Shown in pieces: positions 8,717-16,183 of a stretch of 64,000 nt of DNA. The notes under the pieces are model-generated. The model saw nothing but the letters and a program-made list of their open reading frames with translations, was not told the DNA's origin and did not search any database. Position 1 is the first letter of the stretch; every line of letters starts with the position of its first letter. The position numbers and the translations under genes are program-made. Source of the stretch: Actinoplanes octamycinicus (GTDB lineage Bacteria; Actinomycetota; Actinomycetes; Mycobacteriales; Micromonosporaceae); contig NZ_JACHNB010000001.1 in the NCBI RefSeq assembly GCF_014205225.1, forward strand, positions 62,001 to 126,000, in the 5' to 3' direction.

Positions 8717-9523
8717 ATGACACGGTGGCGGGCGGTAGTCACGGATCTCGACGGCACGGTGGTCGGCCCGGCCGACGCGATCAGCCCAGCCACCCTGAAC
8801 GCCGCCGCTCAGCTGCGCTACCGCGGGGTGCCGCTGCTGGCCGCCACCGCCCGGACCCGGAACGGGGTGTTGCGTCTCGGCGCCTTCGCCGGACACCTCT
8901 CGGTCGCGGTCTGCCACGGCGGGGCCCTCGGCTGGTCGCCGGCCGAGGGGGACCGCACCCTGTGGCAGCGCACCCTGCCCGCGACCGAGCTGCACGACCT
9001 GGTCGCCTTCGCCCGTGACCTGCCCGGGTCCGGCCTGTGCGCGTTCGGGGTGGCGTCCTGGGACCTCACCCCGGAGTACCTCGCGCTGCGCGGCCGGCCA
9101 CCCGCCGAGCCGTGGCGGGAGGTCCCGCTGGCCGCCCTCGCCGACCAGCCGGCCTTCGGCGCCGCGCTCCGGCACCGCACGCTGAGCTCGGACCAGCTGA
9201 TCGAGCGACTCACCGAGGCCGGCTTCGCCGGGCGCACCACGCTCACCTACTCGGCGCCGCACCTGGTCGAGATCGGTCCGCCCGGGGTGGACAAGGCGAC
9301 CGGGGTGGCCCGCGCCCTGGCCTGGCTCGGCGTCGCCCCCGCGCACACCGTGGCCTTCGGCGACATGCCCAACGACCTGCCGCTGTTCGCGCTGGCCGGG
9401 CACGCGGTGGCGGTCGGCGCGGCGCATCCGGCGGTGCTGGCCGCGGCCACCGCGCACGCGCCCGGCCTGGCCGAGGACGGTTTCGCCCGGCACCTCGCCG
9501 AGCTGGGCCTGATCGACGGCTAG
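8717..9523 (+). CDS. HAD-superfamily hydrolase, Cof-like sugar-phosphate phosphatase type
   Basis: A 268-residue protein with HAD motif I at the N terminus (VVTDLDGTVV, nucleophile and acid-base aspartates), a Cof-type cap in the middle, a conserved Lys in GVDKATGV, and motif IV GDMPNDLPLFALAG near residue 214. Cof-type enzymes dephosphorylate sugar phosphates, flavin precursors or other small phosphoesters; the substrate cannot be read from sequence. The start could be ATG 8708 or 8717. It is divergent from the NAD-kinase operon with about 130 bases between them and is followed by a perfect palindromic terminator. Confidence 0.85.
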   Translation: MTRWRAVVTDLDGTVVGPADAISPATLNAAAQLRYRGVPLLAATARTRNGVLRLGAFAGHLSVAVCHGGALGWSPAEGDRTLWQRTLPATELHDLVAFARDLPGSGLCAFGVASWDLTPEYLALRGRPPAEPWREVPLAALADQPAFGAALRHRTLSSDQLIERLTEAGFAGRTTLTYSAPHLVEIGPPGVDKATGVARALAWLGVAPAHTVAFGDMPNDLPLFALAGHAVAVGAAHPAVLAAATAHAPGLAEDGFARHLAELGLIDG

Positions 9524-9542
9524 CAAGGCGACCGACGGTGAG

Positions 9543-9577
9543 CGTGGGGTTGATCAGAGGCTCTGATCAACCCCACG
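9543..9577 (+). terminator. Perfect 17-bp palindromic hairpin after the HAD gene
   Basis: CGTGGGGTTGATCAGAG is followed by one base and then its exact reverse complement, 19 bases past the stop codon at 9523. There is no U-tract, as is common for hairpin terminators in high-GC actinobacteria. The near-zero loop also makes it a possible protein-binding palindrome, but the position favours termination. Confidence 0.65.
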
Positions 9578-9724
9578 TTCGTCTCCACCCCTTGTCGCTG
9601 GTCACTTGCTTCGCGTACAGTTGTCGCATGCCATCCACCACCGCCGGAAGCGGACGGAAAACGGGGAAAGGGTCCGGCGCCTCACGCCTGCCGCGTCCAC
9701 AGAAAGCCATCCGGGAGTAGAGGT

Positions 9725-9955
9725 ATGCCGTACAACCTGGCAGACACAGTGTTCGGCCGCGAGATCGCTGAGGAGAACCGGGCCCGGGGACGCGAGGAGG
9801 GACTGGTCCATTCGATGCAACTCATCCTGCAAAGCCGTTTCGGTGATGTCCCCGGCCTGGAGGATCTGGCGCAGAAACTCGTGGCCGACGATCACGCGGC
9901 GAACGTGGCCCGGATCATGAACGGCGCCTCGCTGGAAGACCTGCGGCAGTCCTGA
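9725..9955 (+). CDS. Small hypothetical charged helical protein
   Basis: A 76-residue protein, MPYNLADTVFGREIAEENRA at its start, rich in Glu, Arg and Ala and probably all helical. The middle (LILQSRFGDVPGLEDLAQKL) recalls the helical C-terminal tails of PD-(D/E)XK/Rpn-type proteins, so it may be a remnant or a small stand-alone module of that kind; this is only an impression. GGGAG precedes the ATG by eight bases. Codon use and the absence of an overlapping better frame support a real gene. Function unknown. Confidence 0.55.
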   Translation: MPYNLADTVFGREIAEENRARGREEGLVHSMQLILQSRFGDVPGLEDLAQKLVADDHAANVARIMNGASLEDLRQS

Positions 9956-9974
9956 CGAATCGACGCGTCAGCAC

Positions 9975-10958
9975 CTACCGCCCATCCCGGACGGCCAGGG
10001 CCAGGAAGCGGTCGTCGCCGTCCTCGTAGTGAGTGATGGTCCAGCCGGCGCCGGCCAGCAGCGGGGCCAGCCGGGCCTCGCCGAGCGGCTCGTCCGGGCG
10101 CAGCGTCCGCCCGTGCCGGGTGGCCAGGGCGGCCCGGCCGACCGGGTGGAAGATCGCCAGGCGGCCGCCGGGCCGGGTGACCCGGGCCAGCTCGGCCAGC
10201 CCGGCCGCCGGGTCGGGCAGATGGTTGACCAGGCCGGCGGCGAAGACCACGTCGACCGCGGCGTCGGCCAGCGGCAGCCGCCGTGCGTCCGCCACGGCCA
10301 GGCTGGCCGCCGCGTCCCGGCCGGCCCGGCGGGCCTCGGCCAGCATGTCCGGGGTGAAGTCGAGGCCGAGCACCCGCCCGGCCGGGCCGGCCGCGGCGGC
10401 CAGGGCGGGCAGCGCGCGCCCGGTGCCGCAGCCAACGTCGACCGCGACATCGCCGGGGCGGACCCCGGCCTCCCGGACCGCGGTCGCGTAGGCCGGCAGG
10501 TCGTCGCCGAACTTGACGTCCCACTGCGCTGCCCGGGCCGCGAAGAAGGCCCGGCTCTCGGACAGGTACCAGCGATCCGGATCGGCCAGATCCGGGTGCA
10601 CGTGGCGGATCACCGGCCACTCCGGGTCGCGGTGGTCGATCACCACCTGGGCGCGCCGCTCGCCGTCCCCGGCGGTGAACCGGTTGCGCGGGCCGCCGCG
10701 CAGGTAGACCAGGATCTGGTCGGTGGCCGGTTCGAGCACGTTGAGCGCCGAGTCGAAACCGCCGGCCCCCGGCCCGGTCAGGCCGAGCACCGCGTCGATG
10801 CTCCAGGCCCGGGACGCCGGCGGGAACGCCGCGGCCAGCCGGGAGGCGAAGGCGGCCGCCGCGCCCGGGTCGCCGCCGTCGACGATCACGGTGAGCGGCG
10901 CGCGCGGCGCGAGCACCTCGGCCAGCAGGGCGGTGACTTCGCTAATCCGTTCCGGCAC
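9975..10958 (-). CDS. Class I SAM-dependent methyltransferase with N-terminal P-loop-like/uridine-kinase-like region
   Basis: A 327-residue protein from the GTG at 10958, with GGGGGG almost touching the start; an ATG at 11006 would add 16 residues. The N-terminal half has VTALLAEVLAPRAPLTVIVDGGDPGAAAAFASRL, like a uridine-kinase-type nucleotide fold whose P-loop is degraded, and VVIDHRDPEWPVIRH. The C-terminal half is a clear methyltransferase: DVAVDVGCGTGRALPAL (SAM loop), GLDFTPDML, DARRLPLADAAVDVVFA and LARVTRPGGRLAIFHP. A kinase-like N terminus joined to a methyltransferase is unusual but I cannot assign a substrate. It is divergent from the DUF1684 gene. Confidence 0.75.
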   Translation of the reverse strand: MPERISEVTALLAEVLAPRAPLTVIVDGGDPGAAAAFASRLAAAFPPASRAWSIDAVLGLTGPGAGGFDSALNVLEPATDQILVYLRGGPRNRFTAGDGERRAQVVIDHRDPEWPVIRHVHPDLADPDRWYLSESRAFFAARAAQWDVKFGDDLPAYATAVREAGVRPGDVAVDVGCGTGRALPALAAAAGPAGRVLGLDFTPDMLAEARRAGRDAAASLAVADARRLPLADAAVDVVFAAGLVNHLPDPAAGLAELARVTRPGGRLAIFHPVGRAALATRHGRTLRPDEPLGEARLAPLLAGAGWTITHYEDGDDRFLALAVRDGR

Positions 10959-11055
10959 GCCCCCCAGAATGCAACCGCGATGTGACGGACGCAACGGTTC
11001 ACTCACTTAACCACGCCGGTGTGAGCTGCGCATATCTCTGGATAGCGTGCCATGT

Positions 11056-11640
11056 ATGGAATCACTGGAGCTGGCCGATTTCCGGGCCGCGGTCGCCCGC
11101 GCCTACCTCGACGCCGGTGATCTGGCGGCCTTCCGGGCCCGCCGGGACGAGCTGTTCGCCACCCACCCGCAGTCCCCGATCCCGCCGGCGGACCGGCCCG
11201 GCTTCGCCGGTCTGCGGTACTTCCCGGCGAACGACGCGATGATCGTCGACGTGCCGCTGCGGCCGGCCGAGGGCGAGCTGACCATCGACACCGGTGGGCC
11301 GGACGGGGTGGTCCGCTACACCCGGGCCGGGATCCTGGCGACCCCGTTCGGCGAGCTGACGCTCTGGTGGATCGCGGCCTACGGCGGCGGCCTGTTCCTG
11401 CCGGTCCGGGACGGGACCTGCGGGCGGGAGAGCTACGGCGGCGGCCGCTACCTGACCGACACGGTGAAGGGCACGCACGGCCGCGGCCTGCGGTGGCTGG
11501 GCGCCGACCGGGTCCGCCTCGACTTCAACTACCTCTACAACCCGAGCTGCGCCTACGACCCCCGCTGGGCCTGCCCGCTGGCGCCACCGGAGAACCGGCT
11601 CACCGACCCACTGCCGGCCGGCGAGCTGTCATACCACTAG
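11056..11640 (+). CDS. DUF1684 domain-containing protein
   Basis: A 194-residue protein of the DUF1684 family, common in actinobacteria and some other bacteria, function unknown. It has the family's helical opening (DFRAAVARAYLDAGDLAAFR), the LRYFPANDAMIVDVPL strand pair and the C-terminal signature segment DFNYLYNPSCAYDPRWACPL followed by PPENRL, which is the best-conserved part of the family. No signal peptide is visible. The ATG at 11056 gives the usual length; a GTG nine bases earlier is less likely. Its stop codon overlaps the stop of the convergent cbiZ gene. Confidence 0.85.
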   Translation: MESLELADFRAAVARAYLDAGDLAAFRARRDELFATHPQSPIPPADRPGFAGLRYFPANDAMIVDVPLRPAEGELTIDTGGPDGVVRYTRAGILATPFGELTLWWIAAYGGGLFLPVRDGTCGRESYGGGRYLTDTVKGTHGRGLRWLGADRVRLDFNYLYNPSCAYDPRWACPLAPPENRLTDPLPAGELSYH

Positions 11641-12308
11641 CGGCCGGCCCGGTCCGACCAGGAGCGGCCGGTGGCCAGGTTGGTGCGGCCGCCGTCGTGG
11701 ACGGCGGTGTAGACGGCCCGGGCCATCGGGGTGCCCCAGTGCGAGCGCGGGCCGCCGTAGGCCGCCGGTGGGCCGTCGAGCGGGCACAGCACGCAGACCG
11801 CGTCGGTGGCGGTGCCGGTGGCGTCCAGGCCGAGCGCGTACAGCGCCTGGGTCTTCGCCTCGGTCGCGGTGGCGACCGCGTTGATCAGCGCGCCGTCGCC
11901 GAGGCGCTGCGGGATCCAGACGACGATGTTGATGGTGCCCGGGCGGTGGGCGAAACCGGTCACACCGGGCTCGGCGGCGCGGATCGGCGCACCCAGGCCG
12001 ACGGTGGCGTAGACCTGCACGCCGTCCTCGCCGGCGGCCACCACGTCGTGCACGTCGACGCCGGTCAGCAGGCCGACCCCGGGGCCGGTGAGGCTCAGCT
12101 GGGCGGCCAGCTCGGCCAGGTGCGCCTCCGGGTCGGGGCGGGCGTAGGACATCGGCACGCTGGCGTTGATCAGCCACTCGCGCGGGCCGGCGCCGCCGCC
12201 GAGGACCGCGCTGGAGGCGGCCAGCACCGGCTCGGGGAACCGCCAGAGCAACAGCGGCACCTCGTGCCCGTCTTCTCTGCGGTGCGTCAGCGAGGGCTCG
12301 GCGAACAT
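11637..12308 (-). CDS. cbiZ: Adenosylcobinamide amidohydrolase CbiZ
   Basis: A 223-residue protein that matches CbiZ throughout: LLLWRFPEPVLAASSAVLGG, REWLINASVPMSYARPDPEA, LTGPGVGLLTGVDVHDV and PGTINIVVWIP. CbiZ removes the aminopropanol side chain from adenosylcobinamide to give adenosylcobyric acid, allowing salvage of incomplete corrinoids. The same window carries cobF and cobN, so the host probably both makes and salvages cobalamin. Convergent with the DUF1684 gene and overlapping it by four bases at the stops. ATG 12308 is the first sensible start; AGGA lies upstream. Confidence 0.87.
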   Translation of the reverse strand: MFAEPSLTHRREDGHEVPLLLWRFPEPVLAASSAVLGGGAGPREWLINASVPMSYARPDPEAHLAELAAQLSLTGPGVGLLTGVDVHDVVAAGEDGVQVYATVGLGAPIRAAEPGVTGFAHRPGTINIVVWIPQRLGDGALINAVATATEAKTQALYALGLDATGTATDAVCVLCPLDGPPAAYGGPRSHWGTPMARAVYTAVHDGGRTNLATGRSWSDRAGR

Positions 12309-12339
12309 CCCGTAAATCCTACGGTGACCAGCATCAACC

Positions 12340-12353
12340 GGGCCTTTCGGCCT
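12340..12353. promoter_or_regulatory. Candidate DosR/DevR-like box upstream of the Acg-like gene
   Basis: GGGCCTTTCGGCCT matches 10 of 14 core positions of the mycobacterial DosR box GGGACTWWAGTCCC and lies 35 bases before the start of the Acg-like nitroreductase. Acg-type genes are classic DosR targets. The match is imperfect, so this is a hypothesis. Confidence 0.35.
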
Positions 12354-12387
12354 TACTTGGGGCCCGATCGCACGGCACCATTGAGCT

Positions 12388-13371
12388 ATGAGCGAGGTCA
12401 AGCAGGCACTGGTGCAAGCGGCGGACGCGGCTCGGTTCGCCCCGTCGATCCACAACACCCAGCCGTGGCGCTGGGTGGTCCGGGCCGACCGGCTGGAGCT
12501 GTTCGCGGTGGCCGAGCGCCAGCTGCGCGCCCACGACCCGGACGCCCGGATGTTGCTGGTCAGCTGCGGGGCCGCGCTGCACCACGCGCAGGTGGCGCTG
12601 GACGCCGAGGGGTGGTCGCACACGGTGGACCGGCCGGCGTCGCTGACCCCGGACGCGCCGCTGGCCGTGCTCACCCCGGGCGAGCAGCGGCCGGCCGAGG
12701 CGTCCGCCACCCGGCACCTGCAGATGCTCCAGGTGCGGCGCACCGACCGGCGCACGGTGAGCGAGGAGGAGGTCCCCGAGTCGGTGCTGGACGAGCTGGT
12801 CAAGGCCACCGAGCAGGCCGGCGCCGGGCTGCACGTGCTGGGCCGCGACCAGGTGCTGGACCTGGCGGTCGCGGTGGAGCGGGCGCAGGCCGCCGAGGCC
12901 GCCGACGACCGGGCCGCCGCCGAGCTGGCCACCTGGGTCGGCGGGGAGCGTCCGGAGGGCACCGGGATCCCGTCCTCGGCCCTGCCGGCCGAGGTGCCGC
13001 TGACCACGGTCGCGGAGCGCGACTTCCAGACCGCGGGCACGGTCGCGGCAGGCGAGGGGCACGACCGTTCCGCGACGTACGCCGTGCTGTACGGCACCGG
13101 TGACGCCGAGGCGGACTGGCTGCGCGCCGGCGAGTCACTGAGCCGGCTGTGGCTGGCCGCGACCGAGCACGCGGTGAGCCTGCTGCCGTTCAGCGGCCCG
13201 GTCGAGATTCCGTTCACCCGGGAGGCGCTGCGCCGGATGCTCGGCGGCACCGGCGTGCCCTACCTGGCGATCCGCCTCGGCCTGCAGGACCCGGCGCACG
13301 CCGCCCCGCCGCACACCCCGCGCCTGCCGGCCACCCAGGTCATCGAGATCGCCGACGAGGAAAAGCCCTGA
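12388..13371 (+). CDS. Acg-family nitroreductase-like FMN-binding oxidoreductase
   Basis: A 327-residue member of the Acg/nitroreductase group: APSIHNTQPWRWVV is the typical N-terminal signature, followed by two nitroreductase-fold halves with LQMLQVRRTDRRTVSEEEVP and SLSRLWLAATEHAVSLLPFS, and a GVPYLAIRLG end. In mycobacteria, Acg proteins belong to the hypoxia/dormancy regulon and are thought to bind or sequester flavin; enzymatic activity is not clear for the family. A DosR-like box lies just upstream, in line with this. Start is the first ATG of the frame. Followed by a 442-base gap with a repeat. Confidence 0.85.
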   Translation: MSEVKQALVQAADAARFAPSIHNTQPWRWVVRADRLELFAVAERQLRAHDPDARMLLVSCGAALHHAQVALDAEGWSHTVDRPASLTPDAPLAVLTPGEQRPAEASATRHLQMLQVRRTDRRTVSEEEVPESVLDELVKATEQAGAGLHVLGRDQVLDLAVAVERAQAAEAADDRAAAELATWVGGERPEGTGIPSSALPAEVPLTTVAERDFQTAGTVAAGEGHDRSATYAVLYGTGDAEADWLRAGESLSRLWLAATEHAVSLLPFSGPVEIPFTREALRRMLGGTGVPYLAIRLGLQDPAHAAPPHTPRLPATQVIEIADEEKP

Positions 13372-13813
13372 CGGCTGGGCAGGCCCCGCCCACCCAGGGG
13401 GAGCCGCCCGAAGACAGTCTGGCGCAGAATTCCCACCCCGCGGGGCCAAGCTGTGGACAGCGCGTGAGTGTGGAAAACCGGCACCGTGTCGGCAGCAGCA
13501 GGCGCAGCGGCACTTCGGAAACGCGCCTACCGGGGCCGAGGCGGGCGGGGTCGTGCAGCACAGGGCGCAAGGGCGCACGCGGCTTCTGTGGACGGCGGGC
13601 GGCGGTTTCCGGGCTGTCAGCGGGCCCGCATGACACGCGCCGCGGTCGTGAGCGGGGCCGGTCAGCGGGCCCGCATGACACGCGCCGCGGTCGTGAGCGG
13701 GGCGGGCCTCGCGGGCCGACTGGCACGGGGCCGGTGGTCGTACCGGAAAAGGATCCGGACGGGTGCGGGCGGCATCGCGGCAGCGGGGATGGTTCTGATC
13801 GCTGAGGCGGGCC
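13372..13813. other. Intergenic gap between convergent genes, no credible gene
   Basis: This 442-base gap lies between the ends of the Acg-like gene and the sulfatase-like gene. It holds the 45-bp duplication described separately and otherwise GC-rich sequence. Open frames here are short and have no family resemblance. Confidence 0.6.
13616..13705. repeat. Two tandem copies of a 45-bp unit
   Basis: The segment beginning GTCAGCGGGCCCGCATGACA occurs at 13616 and again at 13661, nearly identical over the whole 45-bp period. It lies in the convergent gap after the Acg-like gene. Not obviously hairpin-forming beyond GGGCCC. Confidence 0.85.
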
Positions 13814-15466
13814 TCAGTGCGGGTCGCCCTCCGGGCCGAAGGCGGTCAGGAAGCGGTCGCGGAAGGTGTTCATCGGCCAGACCGGGGCGTCGGGGGCCGG
13901 CTTGACGCTGCTGGTCCAGCCCCAGGAGGCGATCCGGTCGAGGATCTTCGGATCCTTGGCGACGATGGTGATCGGGACGTCGTGGCCGGCGTTCTGGCCG
14001 ACCACGACCGAGGCCGGCTGGTGGTCGCCGAGGAAGACCATGACCAGGTTGTCGTCGGCGTATTCGGTGGCCCAGCCGATCAGGCTGTCCACCGAGTAGG
14101 CGATCGACCGGGCGTACTCGGTCTTGACCCGGGAGTCGTCCTTCCAGACGCTCTTCGGGTCGGTGGTCCGGGCCTGCGGGCCGTAGACGCTGCCGTCGCC
14201 GAGCCGGTCCCAGTCGAGCATGCTGGGCACCGGCGCCCACGGGGTGTGGCTGGAGGTCAGGGTGATCTCGGCGAGCAGCGGGCCGCGGCCGGGCTTGGCG
14301 TACTCGAACTTCTGGAACTGCGCCAGGGCGTACTGATCGGGCATCGGCGACCAGCTGAACTGCGGGCCGTGGTAGTTCAGCGCGGCCTTGTCGTAGACCT
14401 GGTCGTACCCGTAGAACTGGCCCTCCGGCCAGGCGAAGATGACGCCCGGCTCGATGCCGACGGTGCGGTGCCCGGCGTTCTTGAACGCCCTGGTCAGGGT
14501 GAGCCGGTCGGTCGCCATCAGGCTGCGGTAGCGGGACTCGTTGTTGACCCACATCCCGGACAGGAACGTGGAGTGCGCGAGCCAGCTGCCGCCACCCGCC
14601 GTGGACGAGGTGAGGAAGCCGCTGCGGGCGGCGAACCCGGCGGCGGCCAGTTTCCGGTCGCCGTCGCCGAGCGCGGTCAGCACCGCGCCGTTGAACGCCG
14701 GGTTCTCCACCGCGTCCCGGCCGTAGCTCTCGATGAACGAGACCACCACGTCCTTGCCGCGCAGCGCGGTGAGCAGCTGGCTGCCGGGCCGGTCGTGGTA
14801 GCGGTCGTCGGCCGCCTCGGCCACGAACCGCCGCTTGTCGGCGAGGTCCTTGGGCAGCGCCAGCGCGGTGTCCCGGGCCAGGTCGGCGGCCGCGTGCGCG
14901 GCCACCGGGATGCCGCCGATCAGCTGGTAGCCGATCGCGAACAGGGCGGCCCAGGCCACCCCGGCCGCGCCCATGCCGCTCCAGGCGAGCCGCCGGTGGC
15001 CGACCGCGACCGCGGTCAGGCGCAGCATCGCCCAGGTCATCCCGGCGATCAGCAGCGCCGCCAGCAGCACCGCGCCGGCCGCCACCCCGATCGCGGATGC
15101 CTTGCCGATCGAGTCGATCAGGAAGTGGAAGCCGTCGTCGAAGAGCGTCCAGTCCAGCACCGGGTCGAACCGGCGGGCCAGCACCGCGAAGAACCCGATG
15201 TCCACCAGCTTGACCACGGTGAGCGCGCCGAGCAGCACGCCGAGCCCGGCGGCCGTCCAGCGCCGGGCCCGGACCGGCACCAGGAGCAGCACCGCGCCGG
15301 CGACCAGCGCCTCGATCGGGATCCGGAGTAGCGCGGTGTACCAGTGGTTGCCCGGCGGCAGCCGGGTGATCTGGTCCGGCAGGATCAGCGCGACGAAGAC
15401 CAGAACAGCGGCGAAACCCGTGGTCACGTGGCGGATGACCCGGCGGTACGACTTCGGTTGGCTCAC
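13814..15466 (-). CDS. Membrane-anchored sulfatase/phosphoglycerol-transferase-like protein
   Basis: A 550-residue membrane protein of the alkaline-phosphatase/sulfatase superfamily (LtaS-like layout). About five N-terminal membrane segments can be seen (for example FAAVLVFVALILP, ALVAGAVLLLVPV, AAGLGVLLGALTVVKLVDIG), followed by an extracytoplasmic catalytic domain with VVVSFIESYGRDAVENP (metal and nucleophile region), FLTSSTAGGGSWLAHSTFLSG and VFLGDHQPASVVVG near the end. The expected Thr nucleophile position carries a Gly/Arg context (ESYGRDAV), so substrate and activity are uncertain. I use GTG 15466; ATG 15517 would extend it toward the divergent tetR gene. Confidence 0.75.
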   Translation of the reverse strand: MSQPKSYRRVIRHVTTGFAAVLVFVALILPDQITRLPPGNHWYTALLRIPIEALVAGAVLLLVPVRARRWTAAGLGVLLGALTVVKLVDIGFFAVLARRFDPVLDWTLFDDGFHFLIDSIGKASAIGVAAGAVLLAALLIAGMTWAMLRLTAVAVGHRRLAWSGMGAAGVAWAALFAIGYQLIGGIPVAAHAAADLARDTALALPKDLADKRRFVAEAADDRYHDRPGSQLLTALRGKDVVVSFIESYGRDAVENPAFNGAVLTALGDGDRKLAAAGFAARSGFLTSSTAGGGSWLAHSTFLSGMWVNNESRYRSLMATDRLTLTRAFKNAGHRTVGIEPGVIFAWPEGQFYGYDQVYDKAALNYHGPQFSWSPMPDQYALAQFQKFEYAKPGRGPLLAEITLTSSHTPWAPVPSMLDWDRLGDGSVYGPQARTTDPKSVWKDDSRVKTEYARSIAYSVDSLIGWATEYADDNLVMVFLGDHQPASVVVGQNAGHDVPITIVAKDPKILDRIASWGWTSSVKPAPDAPVWPMNTFRDRFLTAFGPEGDPH

Positions 15467-15533
15467 ATCTCCTTGATACGCCGGTCTGCCGGTCCCGGTT
15501 CGAACGCCCCCGCCCATGACAAAAGTCAGTGGA

Positions 15534-15551
15534 TGAGTGAGTGCTCGCTCA
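15534..15551. promoter_or_regulatory. TetR-type operator palindrome
   Basis: TGAGTGAG TG CTCGCTCA is an 18-base near-perfect inverted repeat (7 of 8 arm pairs), the standard kind of TetR operator. It sits 15 bases upstream of the GTG start of the tetR gene, in the divergent gap with the sulfatase-like gene, so autoregulation and control of the exporter operon are likely. Confidence 0.7.
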
Positions 15552-15565
15552 TTAGGGTGGGCGGC

Positions 15566-16183
15566 GTGGAATCCCGACGCAGACGACAGCCGGCCCTGGC
15601 GCCGGACGAGAGGCGGGCCGCGCTGATCGCGGCGACCATCCCGCTGCTGCACGAGCACGGCACCGAGGTGAGCACCCGGCAGATCGCGCACGCCGCCGGG
15701 GTCGCCGAGGGCACCATCTTCGGCGTCTTTCAGAACAAGAACGAGCTCGTGGTCTGCTCGGTCGTCAAGGCGCTCGACCCACAGCCGGTGCTGGACGCGC
15801 TGGACGCCATCGACCGCTCGGCCCCGCTGCGGGACCGGCTGCGCGAGGCGGCCGAGATCGTGCACACCCGGTTCGAGCGGAACGCCGGCCTGATGCACGC
15901 GGCCCGCCGCCTGTTCATCGCCGGGGAGAGCAGCCCGGAGGCCCAGCATCAGATGACCTCGACGCGGGGCAAGCTGCTGGCCGCGGTCACCGCGGTGCTG
16001 GAGCCGGACACCGACCGGCTGCGGATCACACCGGCCGAGGCGGCCCGGCTGCTGCTGCTCTACTGCGGCGCCAACACGTTCGGGCCGTTCGGCGAGGGGG
16101 ACGCGTTCAACGGCGCCGAACTGGCGTCCCTGCTGCTCGACGGCATTCTTCTATCCGATTCGGGGGAGCAAGCGACGTGCTGA
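15566..16183 (+). CDS. TetR-family transcriptional regulator of the downstream ABC exporter
   Basis: A 205-residue regulator from the GTG at 15566. The N-terminal helix-turn-helix is plain: LIAATIPLLHEHGTEVSTRQ, IAHAAGVAEGTIFGVFQNKN, ELV. The C-terminal ligand domain is helical and variable. An ATG at 15533 would give 11 more residues but would place the start inside the operator palindrome, so I prefer the GTG. Its 3' end overlaps the start of the first ABC exporter gene by seven bases, so regulator and exporter form one operon. By analogy with this layout it should repress the operon until an exported compound binds; the ligand is not known. Confidence 0.88.
   Translation: MESRRRRQPALAPDERRAALIAATIPLLHEHGTEVSTRQIAHAAGVAEGTIFGVFQNKNELVVCSVVKALDPQPVLDALDAIDRSAPLRDRLREAAEIVHTRFERNAGLMHAARRLFIAGESSPEAQHQMTSTRGKLLAAVTAVLEPDTDRLRITPAEAARLLLLYCGANTFGPFGEGDAFNGAELASLLLDGILLSDSGEQATC

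Noticed and set aside
5779..9018. A 1079-codon open frame on the plus strand opposite the redox operon
   Set aside because: It is a mirror of the real minus-strand genes, has low-complexity His/Arg/Gly/Val content and matches no family; such frames are common in high-GC DNA.
13468..13905. A 145-codon frame between the Acg-like and sulfatase-like genes
   Set aside because: Arg/Gly/Ala-rich, overlaps the 45-bp duplication and the 3' end of the sulfatase-like gene, with no family likeness.
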